DNA of 64,000 bases from Vibrio cidicii (lineage in GTDB: Bacteria; Pseudomonadota; Gammaproteobacteria; Enterobacterales; Vibrionaceae), in NCBI RefSeq assembly GCF_009763805.1, contig NZ_CP046804.1, positions 1,488,001-1,552,000 of the forward strand, read 5' to 3'. A program made the translations under genes and the position numbers. A model generated the notes under the pieces. The model was given only the letters and a program-made list of their open reading frames with translations. It made no database searches and was not told where the DNA came from. Positions 27,081 to 37,374 of this stretch are shown here, one piece after another (within the stretch, counting starts at the first letter, position 1; every line of letters begins with the position of its first letter).

Positions 27081-27853
27081 CTACCACTTGACTAATTTAA
27101 ACCCGAGGCCAATGCGTGTCTGATTGTGGTCATAGTCGATCAGCGTTTCGCCGTAACCATGATAAGCCTGCAAGTAGAAGCCGATTATGTCATTGAAATA
27201 AAATGTGTAGCCAACCTCAACACCGCCACGATCGTCGTTCCAGTTGTAAAATCCGCGAGTATTGAAAATGCCAGCGGCGCTGTAGAACTTCAGCCATAGT
27301 TCATAAGGTGCATAATAGTCTTCGATGTTGCGATTCTCCGACGTATCACCGACAACCGACCACAAATGAACGCCCCACTCTACCGGACCTTCCAGTCGCT
27401 CCGCAGCCAAGTAGAGCCTGTCCCAACTGCGTGATAAGGCCCCGAGCGACCATTGGACTCGTGTTTGTAACCCGCTTCCAAATGATTGAAAAGCAGCAAG
27501 TTGCTTTGGTGAGCAATAAACAGTTGTGGTTTGTAATTGGTCTCACGAAACGGAGAAGAGATACTGGAGTTAGCCAACTGCCACAGCGACTTTTGCGTGT
27601 AAGAACCGACAATCGCGGTACTCTTGCTAAAGCGATAGATGGGCACTGCGACTGACAATTGATATTTGACCTCGAAGTTTTGCAGATCTTCTAGATCGGT
27701 ACCTGCGTATTCTTCTTCATTCACATCGGTAGTGTAGGTGCCGAGCGCATAGTTATCTTCGTAGCTCGAGATATTAACTAAGCTTTTGCCACTGGCAAAA
27801 CAAGGCAGCGCCAAAAGAAACCATAATACGTTAAACTTCATATTCATCTTCAT
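27081..27853 (-). CDS. pldA: Outer membrane phospholipase A, one apparent frameshift
   Basis: Corrected length is 257 aa. Signal peptide (NVLWFLLALPCFASG), then a beta-barrel with the OMPLA catalytic region: His and Ser in YKHESNGRSG and, once the frame is fixed, LSRSWDRLYLAAE with further conserved residues. The enzyme hydrolyses phospholipids that reach the outer leaflet. The frame breaks just after NGRSG: CCCC at 27440-27443 (GGGG coding) should be one longer. The C-terminus ends in an aromatic residue (GLGFKLVKW), as barrel proteins do. The start is uncertain among ATGs at 27853, 27847 and 27841. Confidence 0.85.
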
Positions 27854-27948
27854 TTTTTTAGGCAAATGGCTGCCGTATCAAGAGGATAAGCGGCAAATGT
27901 AAACACTCATCGTTTGAGAAAGCAAATTTTATTCCCATTTACCTGTGG

Positions 27949-30297
27949 CTAACGCACATCGACTATACGGCTCGCTTTACGATACTGGACTTTCCAACCT
28001 GAAAAGCGCGGCAACTCCCAACGTTTCGGATCTTCTTTACGATTGCCGCCACAGTGGACCACCTGCACCAGCTTACGCGCCGGGAAATACTCCACCTGCA
28101 ATTGCAGATCCGATAAGGTCAACGATAACGGATAGTGCTGTGCAAAATCGGCGTATTGCCAGTCTGGAATGCCAGCAAAAGGAAAGTCGGCGGCTTCAAA
28201 CAGCGCCATCTCTTCCAGAGTATTCACCCCCAATGCCTCTAGCTGCTCGGCAAACCAAACATCAAAACTCACTTCTTTACTGTGAACTGAATTATCGTCA
28301 TTCAGGCCTAATGCACAAAAAAGTTTCCAATGTTCAATCTGTTGGTGGCGCTCGGTGTAAAATCCGTCCAGAAGTTGACCCGACTTCACCTGCGCGATTA
28401 TCGCTTGAATCGCACTTTCACCTTGCGGCTGCACGAGCTTGCTGGTAACAACGCGTCCGGCGAATATTCGCTCCATCAACACTTGGCCTTGTTCGGTCTG
28501 TAAGCAACTTTCCCCCTGACGCCACTCTCCCAGATCGAGCTCATCAATCAAGGTTAGCGCCACGGGCATCATTACCGAAGCGAGATTGAGCGTCTGCTTA
28601 ACGCCGCGACCGGGCAAAGAGTGGCTATCCAGCACTACTGCTGCTTGCGCCTTGTCCCCAAAGCGGCTCTGTTTGCCCACCAGCATCTCCATCTGGCCGT
28701 TACCAAGCGCCTCCTGCCTTTTGGCGCGGCGAACAAACAGCAGCTCTGGGTGTAACGTGGCGATTGCTTTTGCCAGCGCTTCCCGCTGATAGCGCGACGT
28801 CACCTCCAGTTCTGGTAACTCAAACAGAGCGCGCATTTGCTCTGCCAGCCCCATCGCCTCTGTCAGAGCTTGCTCATCGATGTTGACGCCGGGATAGCGT
28901 TTGCCGCGTACTAGGCCAATCAATAACGTGACATCACACAAGTTCGGTTCAGCAGCATCGAGCTCTTGCGCTTGTTCGCCACCAGCGAGCTGATACAAGT
29001 TAGCGGGCACCGAGAGCGCCGCGGCAAGGTCAATCATCGCCTCTTTAAGCGCTTTGCTGGGCATACGTGTAACAAGGTCGGCGTACAGTGTATCAATCGG
29101 CAGTGGATTGAGTATTTTACCGTGTTCTGTCACACGCCCGAGTTGATCGATGGCTTGCATGGTACGCAGTACTTCGCTGGCCTGAGCAAGCGATTTTTCC
29201 GGCAACGGGTCGAGAAACGGCAACTCAGCCAATTGATAGCCACAACAAGCTGCAGAGAGCATCGGCTCGGTGAGATCCTCACGCTGTAACTGTGGTGGTG
29301 TAGCCAGCTCCATCGGCGCATGTTCGCCAAACAGTCTTAGACAACGGCCAGCCATCACTCGACCTGCGCGCCCCGCTCGCTGCGCTGCACTCGCTTTGGA
29401 AATGGTACTTAATACCAGCGCGGTTCTTCCGTTGCGTTGCACATTACGCCGCTCTAAGCCGGAGTCGATCACGCAGGTGATGTTAGGAATGGTCAGCGAG
29501 GTTTCAGCCACATTGGTGGCAAGAACCACTTTTCGCAGCGGCTGGACGGTTAATGCTCGCTGCCTTTCTTCGTCACTCACACTGGCATGCAGCGTCACCA
29601 CCATAATGTCAGTGAAGGCTCTTAGCGCCTGCGCCACTTGCGCTATCTCTTTTCGCCCGGGCAAAAACACTAAAATATCTTCCCCGCCTCGCGTCAGTTC
29701 ATTGCCGATGGTCTCAACCACGGAGCGTTCTAGAAATTTCTTCTGCGGCAACTGCCTGCTCTCTTGCGCCAGATGCTGCACTTCGACCGGAAAGCAGCGC
29801 CCGTGAGAGACGATGCGCTGAGCCGCAAGATAGCTGACCAAGCGATCTCCCGCCATGGTCGCTGACGTAACGATCAAACGATGCTCGCCACGCACTTTCA
29901 ACATCGCGGTGAGTAGGTCCATATCCCAACGGCGTTCATGAAATTCGTCAATCAAAACAATATCAAACGATTTTAGACCGTCCTCGGCAAACCAGCGCAG
30001 CGCCACACCGGGTGTGACAAACACAATCGGTGTATTCTTTTCAAAAACCGCTTTGAGTTTTATCGCGTAGCCGACCTGAACGCCAAGTGCCGAGCCTGAC
30101 TGCTGCGCTAGGTATTGCGCCAATGACGTGCAGGCGATACGGCGCGGTTCTATCACCAACACCCGGCCATGTTCTGACGCCCACAATGGTAAACGCGTTG
30201 ACTTTCCTGAGCCGGTTTCTGCCTCTACCACCAAATGAGAATGTAAAATTTTTGTTTCAAATTGTGATTTGACACTATCGATGGGCAGAGCCGTCAT
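27949..30297 (-). CDS. hrpB: HrpB-like DEAH-box ATP-dependent helicase
   Basis: About 782 aa from ATG 30297. Helicase motifs are I (EAETGSGKSTRLPL), II (DEFHERRW), III (VTSATMAG), V (ATNVAETSLTIPN) and VI (AAQRAGRAGR), followed by winged-helix and ratchet regions. This is the DEAH/RHA class and closest to HrpB. The C-terminal ~100 residues are short and divergent compared with E. coli HrpB, so it may be a vibrio-specific branch. RNA target unknown. Upstream in-frame ATG 30330 is possible. It ends 95 bases before pldA starts on the same strand. Confidence 0.8.
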   Translation of the reverse strand: MTALPIDSVKSQFETKILHSHLVVEAETGSGKSTRLPLWASEHGRVLVIEPRRIACTSLAQYLAQQSGSALGVQVGYAIKLKAVFEKNTPIVFVTPGVALRWFAEDGLKSFDIVLIDEFHERRWDMDLLTAMLKVRGEHRLIVTSATMAGDRLVSYLAAQRIVSHGRCFPVEVQHLAQESRQLPQKKFLERSVVETIGNELTRGGEDILVFLPGRKEIAQVAQALRAFTDIMVVTLHASVSDEERQRALTVQPLRKVVLATNVAETSLTIPNITCVIDSGLERRNVQRNGRTALVLSTISKASAAQRAGRAGRVMAGRCLRLFGEHAPMELATPPQLQREDLTEPMLSAACCGYQLAELPFLDPLPEKSLAQASEVLRTMQAIDQLGRVTEHGKILNPLPIDTLYADLVTRMPSKALKEAMIDLAAALSVPANLYQLAGGEQAQELDAAEPNLCDVTLLIGLVRGKRYPGVNIDEQALTEAMGLAEQMRALFELPELEVTSRYQREALAKAIATLHPELLFVRRAKRQEALGNGQMEMLVGKQSRFGDKAQAAVVLDSHSLPGRGVKQTLNLASVMMPVALTLIDELDLGEWRQGESCLQTEQGQVLMERIFAGRVVTSKLVQPQGESAIQAIIAQVKSGQLLDGFYTERHQQIEHWKLFCALGLNDDNSVHSKEVSFDVWFAEQLEALGVNTLEEMALFEAADFPFAGIPDWQYADFAQHYPLSLTLSDLQLQVEYFPARKLVQVVHCGGNRKEDPKRWELPRFSGWKVQYRKASRIVDVR

Positions 30298-30537
30298 AAC
30301 AAATTCGCCGTGTTTAATTTGGACTCGCATTATAGTCAAACAGGCAGGTAACAACAGGCTTAACGGCGGACAATTGCGTATTCCAATTGGTATCAATTGT
30401 TTTAAAAGGCGTTTTGGCTAGCGTGTAAACAATTTTGCCAACGAATGTTTTGATGTATATCAAGTCCTATTTACAACTAAACAGTGAAGCCGTTATCATT
30501 TTCGCCGTTTCCTCAAAACCCTACGTTAAGGCACCCA

Positions 30538-32226
30538 ATGAATAACGATAAACGCCCACTTTACATCCCTTTCGCGGGCCCTGCGCTTCTCAGCACGCCA
30601 CTACTCAACAAAGGAAGCGCATTTTCCAGTGAAGAACGCGTTTCTTTTAACCTTGAAGGTCTGCTTCCCGAAACGACAGAGACCATTCAGGAGCAAGTTG
30701 AACGTGCTTACATGCAGTACAAAGCATTCGAAAGCGACATGGATAAGCACATCTACTTGCGTAACATTCAAGATACCAACGAAACGCTGTTCTACCGTTT
30801 GGTACAAAATCACATCACCGAAATGATGCCGATCATTTATACGCCAACGGTTGGCGCGGCATGTGAAAACTTTTCTAATATCTATCGCCGTGGCCGCGGG
30901 CTGTTTGTCTCTTACGCCAACCGCGATCGCATCGATGACCTGCTCAACAATGCGTCGAACCATAACGTCAAGGTGATTGTTGTTACCGACGGTGAGCGTA
31001 TTCTGGGTTTGGGTGACCAAGGGATCGGCGGGATGGGCATTCCTATCGGAAAACTTTCTCTCTACACCGCCTGTGGCGGCATCAGCCCTGCGTATACGCT
31101 ACCTATTGTGCTCGATGTCGGTACCAATAACCCACAACGTTTGGCAGACCCAATGTACATGGGCTGGCGTCATCCACGCATTACTGGCCCAGATTACGAT
31201 GCATTTATTGATGAGTTCATGCAGGCAGTACATCGCCGCTGGCCGGATGCGCTGATCCAGTTTGAAGATTTTGCGCAGAAAAACGCCATGCCGCTGCTTG
31301 AGCGGTACAAAAATCGCGTCTGCTGTTTCAACGATGACATCCAAGGAACTGCTGCCGTGACGGTCGGTTCGCTACTGGCGGCGTGTAAAGCGGCAGGTAG
31401 CAAGTTGTCAGAGCAGCGTATTACTTTCTTGGGTGCTGGATCTGCGGGCTGCGGCATTGCAGAGGCCATTATCGCGCAGATGGTATCGGAAGGCATTTCG
31501 GATGAACAAGCGCGCTCGCAAGTATTCATGGTTGACCGTTGGGGCCTCTTGCAAGAAGGCATGCCAAATCTACTCGATTTCCAACAGCGTTTAGTGCAAA
31601 AACACGCCGTCACCGGCGAGTGGCAATCGGAAGGCAACGGATTCTCTCTGTTTGATGTGGTGATGAACGCCAAACCGACGGTGCTGATCGGTGTCTCTGG
31701 TGCCCCCGGTCTGTTTACCCAAGAGATCATCGAAGAGATGCACAAACACTGCCCGCGTCCAATCATCTTCCCACTGTCAAACCCGACCAGCCGTGTGGAA
31801 GCAATTCCGGCTGATATTATTCGCTGGACCAAAGGTGAAGCGCTGGTGGCAACTGGCAGCCCGTTTGATCCGGTGATTCATGAAGGCAAAACCTACCCGA
31901 TCGCCCAGTGCAACAACAGCTACATTTTCCCGGGTATTGGCCTTGGCGTGTTGGCGGTTAACGCGCGACGCGTCACTGACGAAATGCTGATGGAATCGAG
32001 CCGCGCGCTAGCGACCTGTTCGCCGTTGGCGATTCATGGTCGTGGCGCCCTGCTGCCACCACTGGAAGAGATCCATACGGTATCTAAACGCATCGCCTAT
32101 GCGGTAGCGAAGAAGGCCATTGAACAAGGCGTCGCGTTGGAGATCGCCGACGATGCTCTGCAAGTGGCCATTGAACAGCATTTCTGGCAACCGGTCTATC
32201 GTCGTTACAAACGTACCGCGTTCTAA
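30538..32226 (+). CDS. maeA: NAD-dependent malic enzyme
   Basis: 562 aa. It oxidatively decarboxylates malate to pyruvate. Visible motifs are [39 protein letters not shown], the metal/acid region [21 protein letters not shown], the NAD-binding fold [15 protein letters not shown] and [11 protein letters not shown]. Length and motifs fit MaeA/SfcA rather than the longer MaeB. The start at 30538 has TAAGG six bases upstream. Own terminator. Confidence 0.95.
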   Translation: MNNDKRPLYIPFAGPALLSTPLLNKGSAFSSEERVSFNLEGLLPETTETIQEQVERAYMQYKAFESDMDKHIYLRNIQDTNETLFYRLVQNHITEMMPIIYTPTVGAACENFSNIYRRGRGLFVSYANRDRIDDLLNNASNHNVKVIVVTDGERILGLGDQGIGGMGIPIGKLSLYTACGGISPAYTLPIVLDVGTNNPQRLADPMYMGWRHPRITGPDYDAFIDEFMQAVHRRWPDALIQFEDFAQKNAMPLLERYKNRVCCFNDDIQGTAAVTVGSLLAACKAAGSKLSEQRITFLGAGSAGCGIAEAIIAQMVSEGISDEQARSQVFMVDRWGLLQEGMPNLLDFQQRLVQKHAVTGEWQSEGNGFSLFDVVMNAKPTVLIGVSGAPGLFTQEIIEEMHKHCPRPIIFPLSNPTSRVEAIPADIIRWTKGEALVATGSPFDPVIHEGKTYPIAQCNNSYIFPGIGLGVLAVNARRVTDEMLMESSRALATCSPLAIHGRGALLPPLEEIHTVSKRIAYAVAKKAIEQGVALEIADDALQVAIEQHFWQPVYRRYKRTAF

Positions 32227-32239
32227 ACCTCTCCCTTTC

Positions 32240-32266
32240 AGCCCTCGCATGCGAGGGCTTTTTCTT
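32240..32266 (+). terminator. Rho-independent terminator after maeA
   Basis: A 20-bp perfect palindrome at 32240-32259 (AGCCCTCG...CGAGGGCT) followed by TTTTCTTC. Confidence 0.9.
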
Positions 32267-32359
32267 CACCAATTTGTCGATTTTTACGAGAATAGAGCTT
32301 CATTGTCTGCTTTACTTTCCGTTATGATGTGAGTTCTCAATAACTTGGAGTGAAGAACA

Positions 32360-33091
32360 TTGGATCATCCGCTTTCCCAAACACACGCAAAACGTCGCTG
32401 GAAAAAACTGGTGCTGCTGGTGTTTGTGTTGCTGATCCTGTTTGCCGTCGCGGTCATCGCGGTTGACCGCTGGGTCAGCTATCAAGCGAGTGAACGCATC
32501 ATCACCTCTTACGACCAAGTACGGCCATTCGATGTCGCAGTGGTACTTGGCACCAGCAAATACATCGGTAAGACACTCAACAGCTATTACACACACCGAA
32601 TTGAAGCTGCAATTGAGCTCTATCGCTTAGACAAGGTGCAACACTTTTTGCTCAGCGGTGACAACGCCCATCGCTCCTACAACGAACCTTGGACAATGAA
32701 ACGCGATCTGCTCAAAGCGGGCGTGCCTGAAACGGCCATTCATCTCGACTATGCTGGTTTTCGTACGCTCGACTCGATTGTGCGGGCAAAAAAGATTTTT
32801 GTTACCGAAAACTTTCTCATCATCACGCAACGTTTTCACTGTGAGCGCGCACTTCTTATCGCGAATGCATACCACATTAACGCGCAGTGTCTAGCGGTTG
32901 CCGGGCCGGACAACCCATCGCAAACGTGGTCGGTGCGTATTCGCGAAGTTTTTGCGCGTAGCAAAGCACTGCTGGATCTCTACATTATTGATACTCAACC
33001 TCGTTTTCTCGGACCTCAGCAACCCATTCTGCGCGAAGCGGACGATGGAGATGCCCCCCTGTCTGACACCATCCCTGCGGCCAATGGGTAG
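32360..33091 (+). CDS. sanA: SanA/YdcF-type DUF218 membrane protein
   Basis: 243 aa, close to E. coli SanA (~239). A single N-terminal membrane helix (~17-37, LVLLVFVLLILFAVAVIAV) anchors a DUF218 domain in the periplasm: AVVLGTSKYIG, FLLSGDNAHRSYNEPWTMKRD, then FLIITQRFHCERAL. SanA affects envelope permeability to vancomycin at high temperature; mechanism unclear. The start is TTG 32360, with GGAG nine bases upstream. Confidence 0.85.
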   Translation: MDHPLSQTHAKRRWKKLVLLVFVLLILFAVAVIAVDRWVSYQASERIITSYDQVRPFDVAVVLGTSKYIGKTLNSYYTHRIEAAIELYRLDKVQHFLLSGDNAHRSYNEPWTMKRDLLKAGVPETAIHLDYAGFRTLDSIVRAKKIFVTENFLIITQRFHCERALLIANAYHINAQCLAVAGPDNPSQTWSVRIREVFARSKALLDLYIIDTQPRFLGPQQPILREADDGDAPLSDTIPAANG

Positions 33092-33229
33092 AAATCTACA
33101 CCTTTTTATTCCAACACCTCACACTTTGTTGCTATTAAGTTAAAAGCCACCAACATAGATTGCACAACTCTCGTAACATCCAAGTAACACAAGTCAGATA
33201 TTCGCCTCTGCAACAACCGTTCTCACCAT

Positions 33230-33248
33230 GCCCAGCATAGTGCTGGGC
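33230..33248 (+). promoter_or_regulatory. Leader hairpin before the SLC13 carrier gene
   Basis: GCCCAGCA (33230-33237) pairs perfectly with TGCTGGGC (33241-33248) around TAG. There is no U run, so it may be a weak terminator for sanA or a leader structure for the carrier gene. Confidence 0.45.
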
Positions 33249-33306
33249 TCAAGAGCGGTTGACAAAACAACAACACGCTACAGAGGCAGAGCAAAAGGAG
33301 CACTCT

Positions 33307-34677
33307 ATGACTGCACTCGTCGTTACTCTACGAAACTGGTTTTTCACCAGAAACAGCATGATATTTATCGCCAATATTTTGTTGTTTATCACTCTGCTGG
33401 AGACGCTACCGTTTGACCCCAAAGTGGTGATCGGTTTAAGCATTCTCACTTTCGTCGCGGTATTGTGGCTGACAGAAGCAATCCACGTCAGTATCACCGC
33501 TTTATTGGTGCCACTGCTGGCGATTTTCTCCGGTATTTTCGACACGCAAGCTGCGCTAAACAACTTTTCTAACTCGATCATTTTCCTATTTCTAGGCGGT
33601 TTTGCTCTCGCAGCAGCACTGCACAAGCAAAAACTTGATCAGGCAATTGCGGATAAAGTGTTGCTGATTGCAGGCGGCAAAATGTCAACGGCGGTATTCA
33701 TGCTGTTTGGTGTCAGCGCCGGTTTGTCGATGTGGATTTCGAACACTGCCACCACCGCAATGATGTTGCCACTGGTTTTGGGCGTGATGAGCAAACTTGA
33801 CCGCGAGAAAAGCCATAACACCTACCTGTTTGTGCTGCTGGGCATCGCTTACTGCGCGTCGATTGGCGGGATCGCCACCATCGTCGGTAGCCCGCCGAAC
33901 GCCATCGCGGCAGCGGAAGTTGGCCTCGATTTCACTGGCTGGATGAAACTCGGCATGCCGATCACCTTCTTGCTATTGCCAATCGCACTAATCGTTCTCT
34001 ACAGCATGACCAAGCCAAACCTCAAGCATTCATTTGAGCTCGACCACAAACCGGTTGAGTGGACCAATGGCAAGCTGATCACTCTAGCGATCTTCTTAGT
34101 CACGGTGACTCTGTGGATCTTCTCTAAACCGATTAACGGTATGCTCGGTGGCTTTAAAAGCTTCGATACATTGGTTGCCATCGGCGCCATCCTAGCCCTC
34201 GGCGTTTCTCGCGCGGTTGAGTGGAAAGACATCGAAAAAACCACCGATTGGGGCGTTCTAATCCTATTTGGCGGCGGTATCTGCTTGAGTAATGTGCTAA
34301 AAGCAACTGGCACCAGCGTCTTCCTCGCTCAAGGGCTCAGTGCTTTCCTTGACCAAGCGGGCATGCTGCTGACTATCTTAGCGGTAGTGACTTTCGTGGT
34401 GTTCTTAACCGAATTTGCCAGTAACACCGCCAGTGCAGCGCTGCTTGTTCCTGTGTTTGCCACCATTGCGGAAGCACTAGGGATTTCGCCAGTGATTCTT
34501 TCTGCGTTGATTGCGATTTCAGCCTCCTGTGCATTTATGCTGCCAGTAGCCACGCCCCCCAATGCGATTGTGTTTGCCACCGGACACATCAAGCAGAGTG
34601 AAATGATGCGTATTGGTATGGTGCTCAACATCGCCTGCATCGCCGCGCTCACTCTTTTCGCCGCGATTTTTTGGTAA
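33307..34677 (+). CDS. SLC13/DASS sodium-dependent dicarboxylate carrier (VcINDY-like)
   Basis: 456 aa, near the 462 aa of V. cholerae INDY. The two SNT motifs that bind Na+ and carboxylate are seen as [11 protein letters not shown] (first half) and [11 protein letters not shown] (second half), each in an inverted-repeat hairpin, plus [11 protein letters not shown] and [13 protein letters not shown]. Expected to import succinate, malate or fumarate with sodium. The start at 33307 follows AAGGAG. It lies near maeA, a malate user, but is transcribed separately. Confidence 0.9.
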   Translation: MTALVVTLRNWFFTRNSMIFIANILLFITLLETLPFDPKVVIGLSILTFVAVLWLTEAIHVSITALLVPLLAIFSGIFDTQAALNNFSNSIIFLFLGGFALAAALHKQKLDQAIADKVLLIAGGKMSTAVFMLFGVSAGLSMWISNTATTAMMLPLVLGVMSKLDREKSHNTYLFVLLGIAYCASIGGIATIVGSPPNAIAAAEVGLDFTGWMKLGMPITFLLLPIALIVLYSMTKPNLKHSFELDHKPVEWTNGKLITLAIFLVTVTLWIFSKPINGMLGGFKSFDTLVAIGAILALGVSRAVEWKDIEKTTDWGVLILFGGGICLSNVLKATGTSVFLAQGLSAFLDQAGMLLTILAVVTFVVFLTEFASNTASAALLVPVFATIAEALGISPVILSALIAISASCAFMLPVATPPNAIVFATGHIKQSEMMRIGMVLNIACIAALTLFAAIFW

Positions 34678-34763
34678 TCGGTTCCACACTGCAGAGGCGC
34701 AGAGTCGTCTAGTATGACGCTTTGGCTTGCCCCTTTCCCCCGGGGCAATCTGCAGACCCTGTT

Positions 34764-34788
34764 AGGTGGCCAAGTGCCACCTTTTTTT
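34764..34788 (+). terminator. Rho-independent terminator, probably shared by convergent genes
   Basis: AGGTGGC (34764-34770) pairs with GCCACCT (34776-34782) around CAAGT, followed by TTTTTT. A second GC-rich hairpin (TTGCCCC/GGGGCAA, 34727-34748) lies just before it. Confidence 0.88.
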
Positions 34789-34809
34789 AATAGGCTTTCC
34801 ACTCAGCAT

Positions 34810-36132
34810 TTATGCTGAAGCAGCGGTATTGCCGTAGTTTACTTCAACCCGATTACGCCCACGGTGCTTGGCCTGATATAAAGCTTCATCCGCACGCGCC
34901 ATCACCTCGGTTACCCTCTCTGCGCCCATTTCCGCTACCCCAATGCTGCACGTCAACCGTCCACCATGTAACCAAATATGCTGTGCAACGTGACGGCGCA
35001 AGCGCTCTGCTTTTTCACTCGCTTGAGGTAAATGGGTCCCTGGGCAAAACACGACAAACTCTTCCCCGCCCCAGCGGACTAACCGTTCATCCCCTTCGAG
35101 CAAACTGGCGACCACCATGACAAACTCACGGAGAATGTCATCCCCCATCTGATGGCCATAGCGGTCATTGATGTGCTTGAATTTATCGAGATCGAGATAG
35201 AGTAGCGACAACGATTCTTGCCCCCAGCGCACTTGCCGAGCGGTTTGATTAAGCCAATCGCGCACTGCATGACGGTTCATCGCTCCGGTCAAGGCATCGC
35301 GATGTGCCAGTTCAGCAAACTCATAGTTTTGCGCACGTAAATCGGCGTTGAGCTTTTTCAAGTGCAATTGACGCGCACGCACCTCAAGAAAGGCTCGATT
35401 ACTTTTGCGCAGCTCATTGAGGGAAAACACCAATCCAAGTAACACCCAAGAAAAGAGTAGTGTGGTCAGCAGTGTCTCTTTGGCAAGATATGCACCTTCA
35501 AATTCGATGCTTTCGACTTGCAGATGGTGATTACCCAAGGGTGCTCCCGAACCCGTCGCTAAATCGATGCGTACAATGTTGGTGAACTCTGGTCCCGATT
35601 CAGCAATCGGAATTTTGTTGTCTGACAGCCACCAGCTCATCACTTGCAAGTTAGCCAGAGGAATTTCAATCGTCTGGTCACCTTGAGCGACGCTAAACTC
35701 CACTCCGTTGTATTTATAGCTGTACTCCTTTTCTGCTATCGAATAGCTCGGATTGAAGTTGCGCAAATAGAAGCGCAGTCGAGGCTCGCCACTCTCTGGT
35801 GCATCATAGCGAAGCCGCAGCCTGACTGTATGATAGTTGGAAAGATCAAGCCCCTGCGTTTTTGTCGCCGTATCGGTGTGAATGGAAATACCACAATATG
35901 GCCACGGGTAGTTTTCCAGTTTGAGTTGGCATTGCAGATCAAGGGCTTGGTTGTGGGTATGCATTTCCGACTGGCTGACTCCGCCATCGAGACGATCATC
36001 ATTGGAATAAAAAGCGAACTGATCTGGCGTGACAAGTAACACGCGTGTATCGCCTAGCGCCCGATAGAGCAAAAACAGCGCGATGGTACAGATTGCCAAA
36101 GCGAACACCAGTTTAGGGATCGATTTCATCAT
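34810..36132 (-). CDS. Membrane-bound GGDEF diguanylate cyclase
   Basis: 440 aa. An N-terminal membrane helix (~5-22) is followed by a periplasmic beta-rich region (~25-215) that looks like a carbohydrate-binding or sensor module. A second helix (~218-240) and a short coiled coil precede a GGDEF domain with active WGGEEF. The residues where the inhibitory I-site RxxD would lie read LEGD, so product inhibition is probably lost. It makes c-di-GMP in response to an unknown periplasmic signal. The start at 36132 has GGAGAG upstream. Confidence 0.87.
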   Translation of the reverse strand: MMKSIPKLVFALAICTIALFLLYRALGDTRVLLVTPDQFAFYSNDDRLDGGVSQSEMHTHNQALDLQCQLKLENYPWPYCGISIHTDTATKTQGLDLSNYHTVRLRLRYDAPESGEPRLRFYLRNFNPSYSIAEKEYSYKYNGVEFSVAQGDQTIEIPLANLQVMSWWLSDNKIPIAESGPEFTNIVRIDLATGSGAPLGNHHLQVESIEFEGAYLAKETLLTTLLFSWVLLGLVFSLNELRKSNRAFLEVRARQLHLKKLNADLRAQNYEFAELAHRDALTGAMNRHAVRDWLNQTARQVRWGQESLSLLYLDLDKFKHINDRYGHQMGDDILREFVMVVASLLEGDERLVRWGGEEFVVFCPGTHLPQASEKAERLRRHVAQHIWLHGGRLTCSIGVAEMGAERVTEVMARADEALYQAKHRGRNRVEVNYGNTAASA

Positions 36133-36456
36133 TGCTCTCCACACAGTCCCAGACAAAAGTGCTGGAACAACAGAAGTTTTAAATGCAAACCTTTTTTTAG
36201 GTTTTTATTGTTATTCTTAATTTCGTTACATCTTATCTTAATCGCTAATGTGATATTAGTTCAGAAATGACCAAGTCTGCATAAAAGCGCACAATTGCGA
36301 CATAGTTCACGTCGCAAAATAAGCATGCAATCACATAGCATCCTATGTGTGCTCCCATTTGCCTATCGGTCAAAGACAAGGCATTTGCAAACTGAAGACG
36401 GCAAAAGCTGCCCACAGCCGCTATCAGCCCTGATATACTGCGAAAAAAGCAAAACA
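36133..36456. other. Divergent control region
   Basis: Lies between the diguanylate cyclase and DUF2797 genes. The left part is AT-rich. ATATACT near 36433 is a possible -10 for the right-hand gene, which then would have a leader of about 20 bases. No other gene recognised. Confidence 0.5.
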
Positions 36457-37293
36457 ATGAGTAATGTCATGTCAATACAAATCACTGGCACGCTGGATAA
36501 ACTGCGTGCTTCGCTCGACGGCGTTGTGTCGTATCGCCTCCCGGTCGGGGAAGAAGAAATTGAGCTCAACCGCCTGATTGGTCAGCCTATTAGCCTCACG
36601 CATACCGGCAATATTTTTTGTAGTTCATGCGGAAAAAAAACCAAGAAAAGCTACGCACAAGGCCACTGCTATATCTGTATGAGCAAACTGGCCAGCTGCG
36701 ATATGTGCATTATGAAGCCCGAAACCTGCCACTACGCGGCGGGCACTTGTCGCGAACCTGAGTGGGCCCAGAGTCACTGCATGGTGGATCACTTCGTTTA
36801 TCTTTCTAACACCTCTAGCCTCAAAGTGGGCATCACACGTCATACGCAAATTCCGACCCGTTGGATTGACCAAGGGGCGACGCAAGGCTTGCCAATATTG
36901 AAGGTAAAAACTCGTCATATTTCCGGTTTGCTTGAAGTGGAACTGGCGAAACACATCGCCGATAAAACCAACTGGCGTGCCCTTCTTAAAGGTGATGGCC
37001 AACCGCTCGATCTCACCGAACAAGCCAAAGTACTGTTGCCACTGCTGGAAGAGAAAATCGCTCAGATAAAAGCCGAGTTCGGCGAAGAGAGTGTTGAAGT
37101 CGTGCAAGACAGTTTAACCTCACTAGCGTATCCGGTTGAGTACTATCCAACCAAGATCACGTCGCACAACTTTGATAAAGAGCCACAAGTGAGCGGCATT
37201 TTGCAGGGAATTAAAGGGCAATACCTGATTCTAGATACTGGCGTTATCAATATTCGCAAGTTCACATCTTACGAAGTGGAATTCGAAGGCTAG
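36457..37293 (+). CDS. DUF2797 protein with Cys cluster and GIY-YIG-like segment
   Basis: 278 aa from ATG 36457 (a second ATG lies at 36469). Residues ~50-95 carry a dense set of Cys (CSSCGKK, CYICMSKLASCDMC, ETCHY, GTC), likely binding zinc. Next comes FVYLSNTSSLKVGITRHTQI with RWIDQGA, which resembles the GIY-YIG endonuclease core found in T5orf172-like proteins. The function of DUF2797 is unknown; a nucleic-acid role is inference. There is no clear ribosome site and the leader appears short. Confidence 0.75.
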   Translation: MSNVMSIQITGTLDKLRASLDGVVSYRLPVGEEEIELNRLIGQPISLTHTGNIFCSSCGKKTKKSYAQGHCYICMSKLASCDMCIMKPETCHYAAGTCREPEWAQSHCMVDHFVYLSNTSSLKVGITRHTQIPTRWIDQGATQGLPILKVKTRHISGLLEVELAKHIADKTNWRALLKGDGQPLDLTEQAKVLLPLLEEKIAQIKAEFGEESVEVVQDSLTSLAYPVEYYPTKITSHNFDKEPQVSGILQGIKGQYLILDTGVINIRKFTSYEVEFEG

Positions 37294-37328
37294 ACATTGC
37301 CTAAATGATCATCGCCGAAATGACAGAA

Positions 37329-37351
37329 AGAGCCCGCACTTGGCGGGCTCT
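37329..37351. terminator. Bidirectional terminator
   Basis: AGAGCCCGC (37329-37337) pairs with GCGGGCTCT (37343-37351) between the convergent DUF2797 and aminotransferase genes. The U run is weak on both sides. Confidence 0.7.
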
Positions 37352-37374
37352 GCGTTCTCATGTAACTAGAGTGA

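Noticed and set aside
29270..29806. 178-codon open frame antisense to the helicase gene
   Set aside because: It mirrors the codon pattern of the helicase gene, has low-complexity Arg/Ser-rich translation and no ribosome site.
33230..33248. Strong terminator of sanA
   Set aside because: The stem is perfect but no T run follows; kept only as a leader hairpin.
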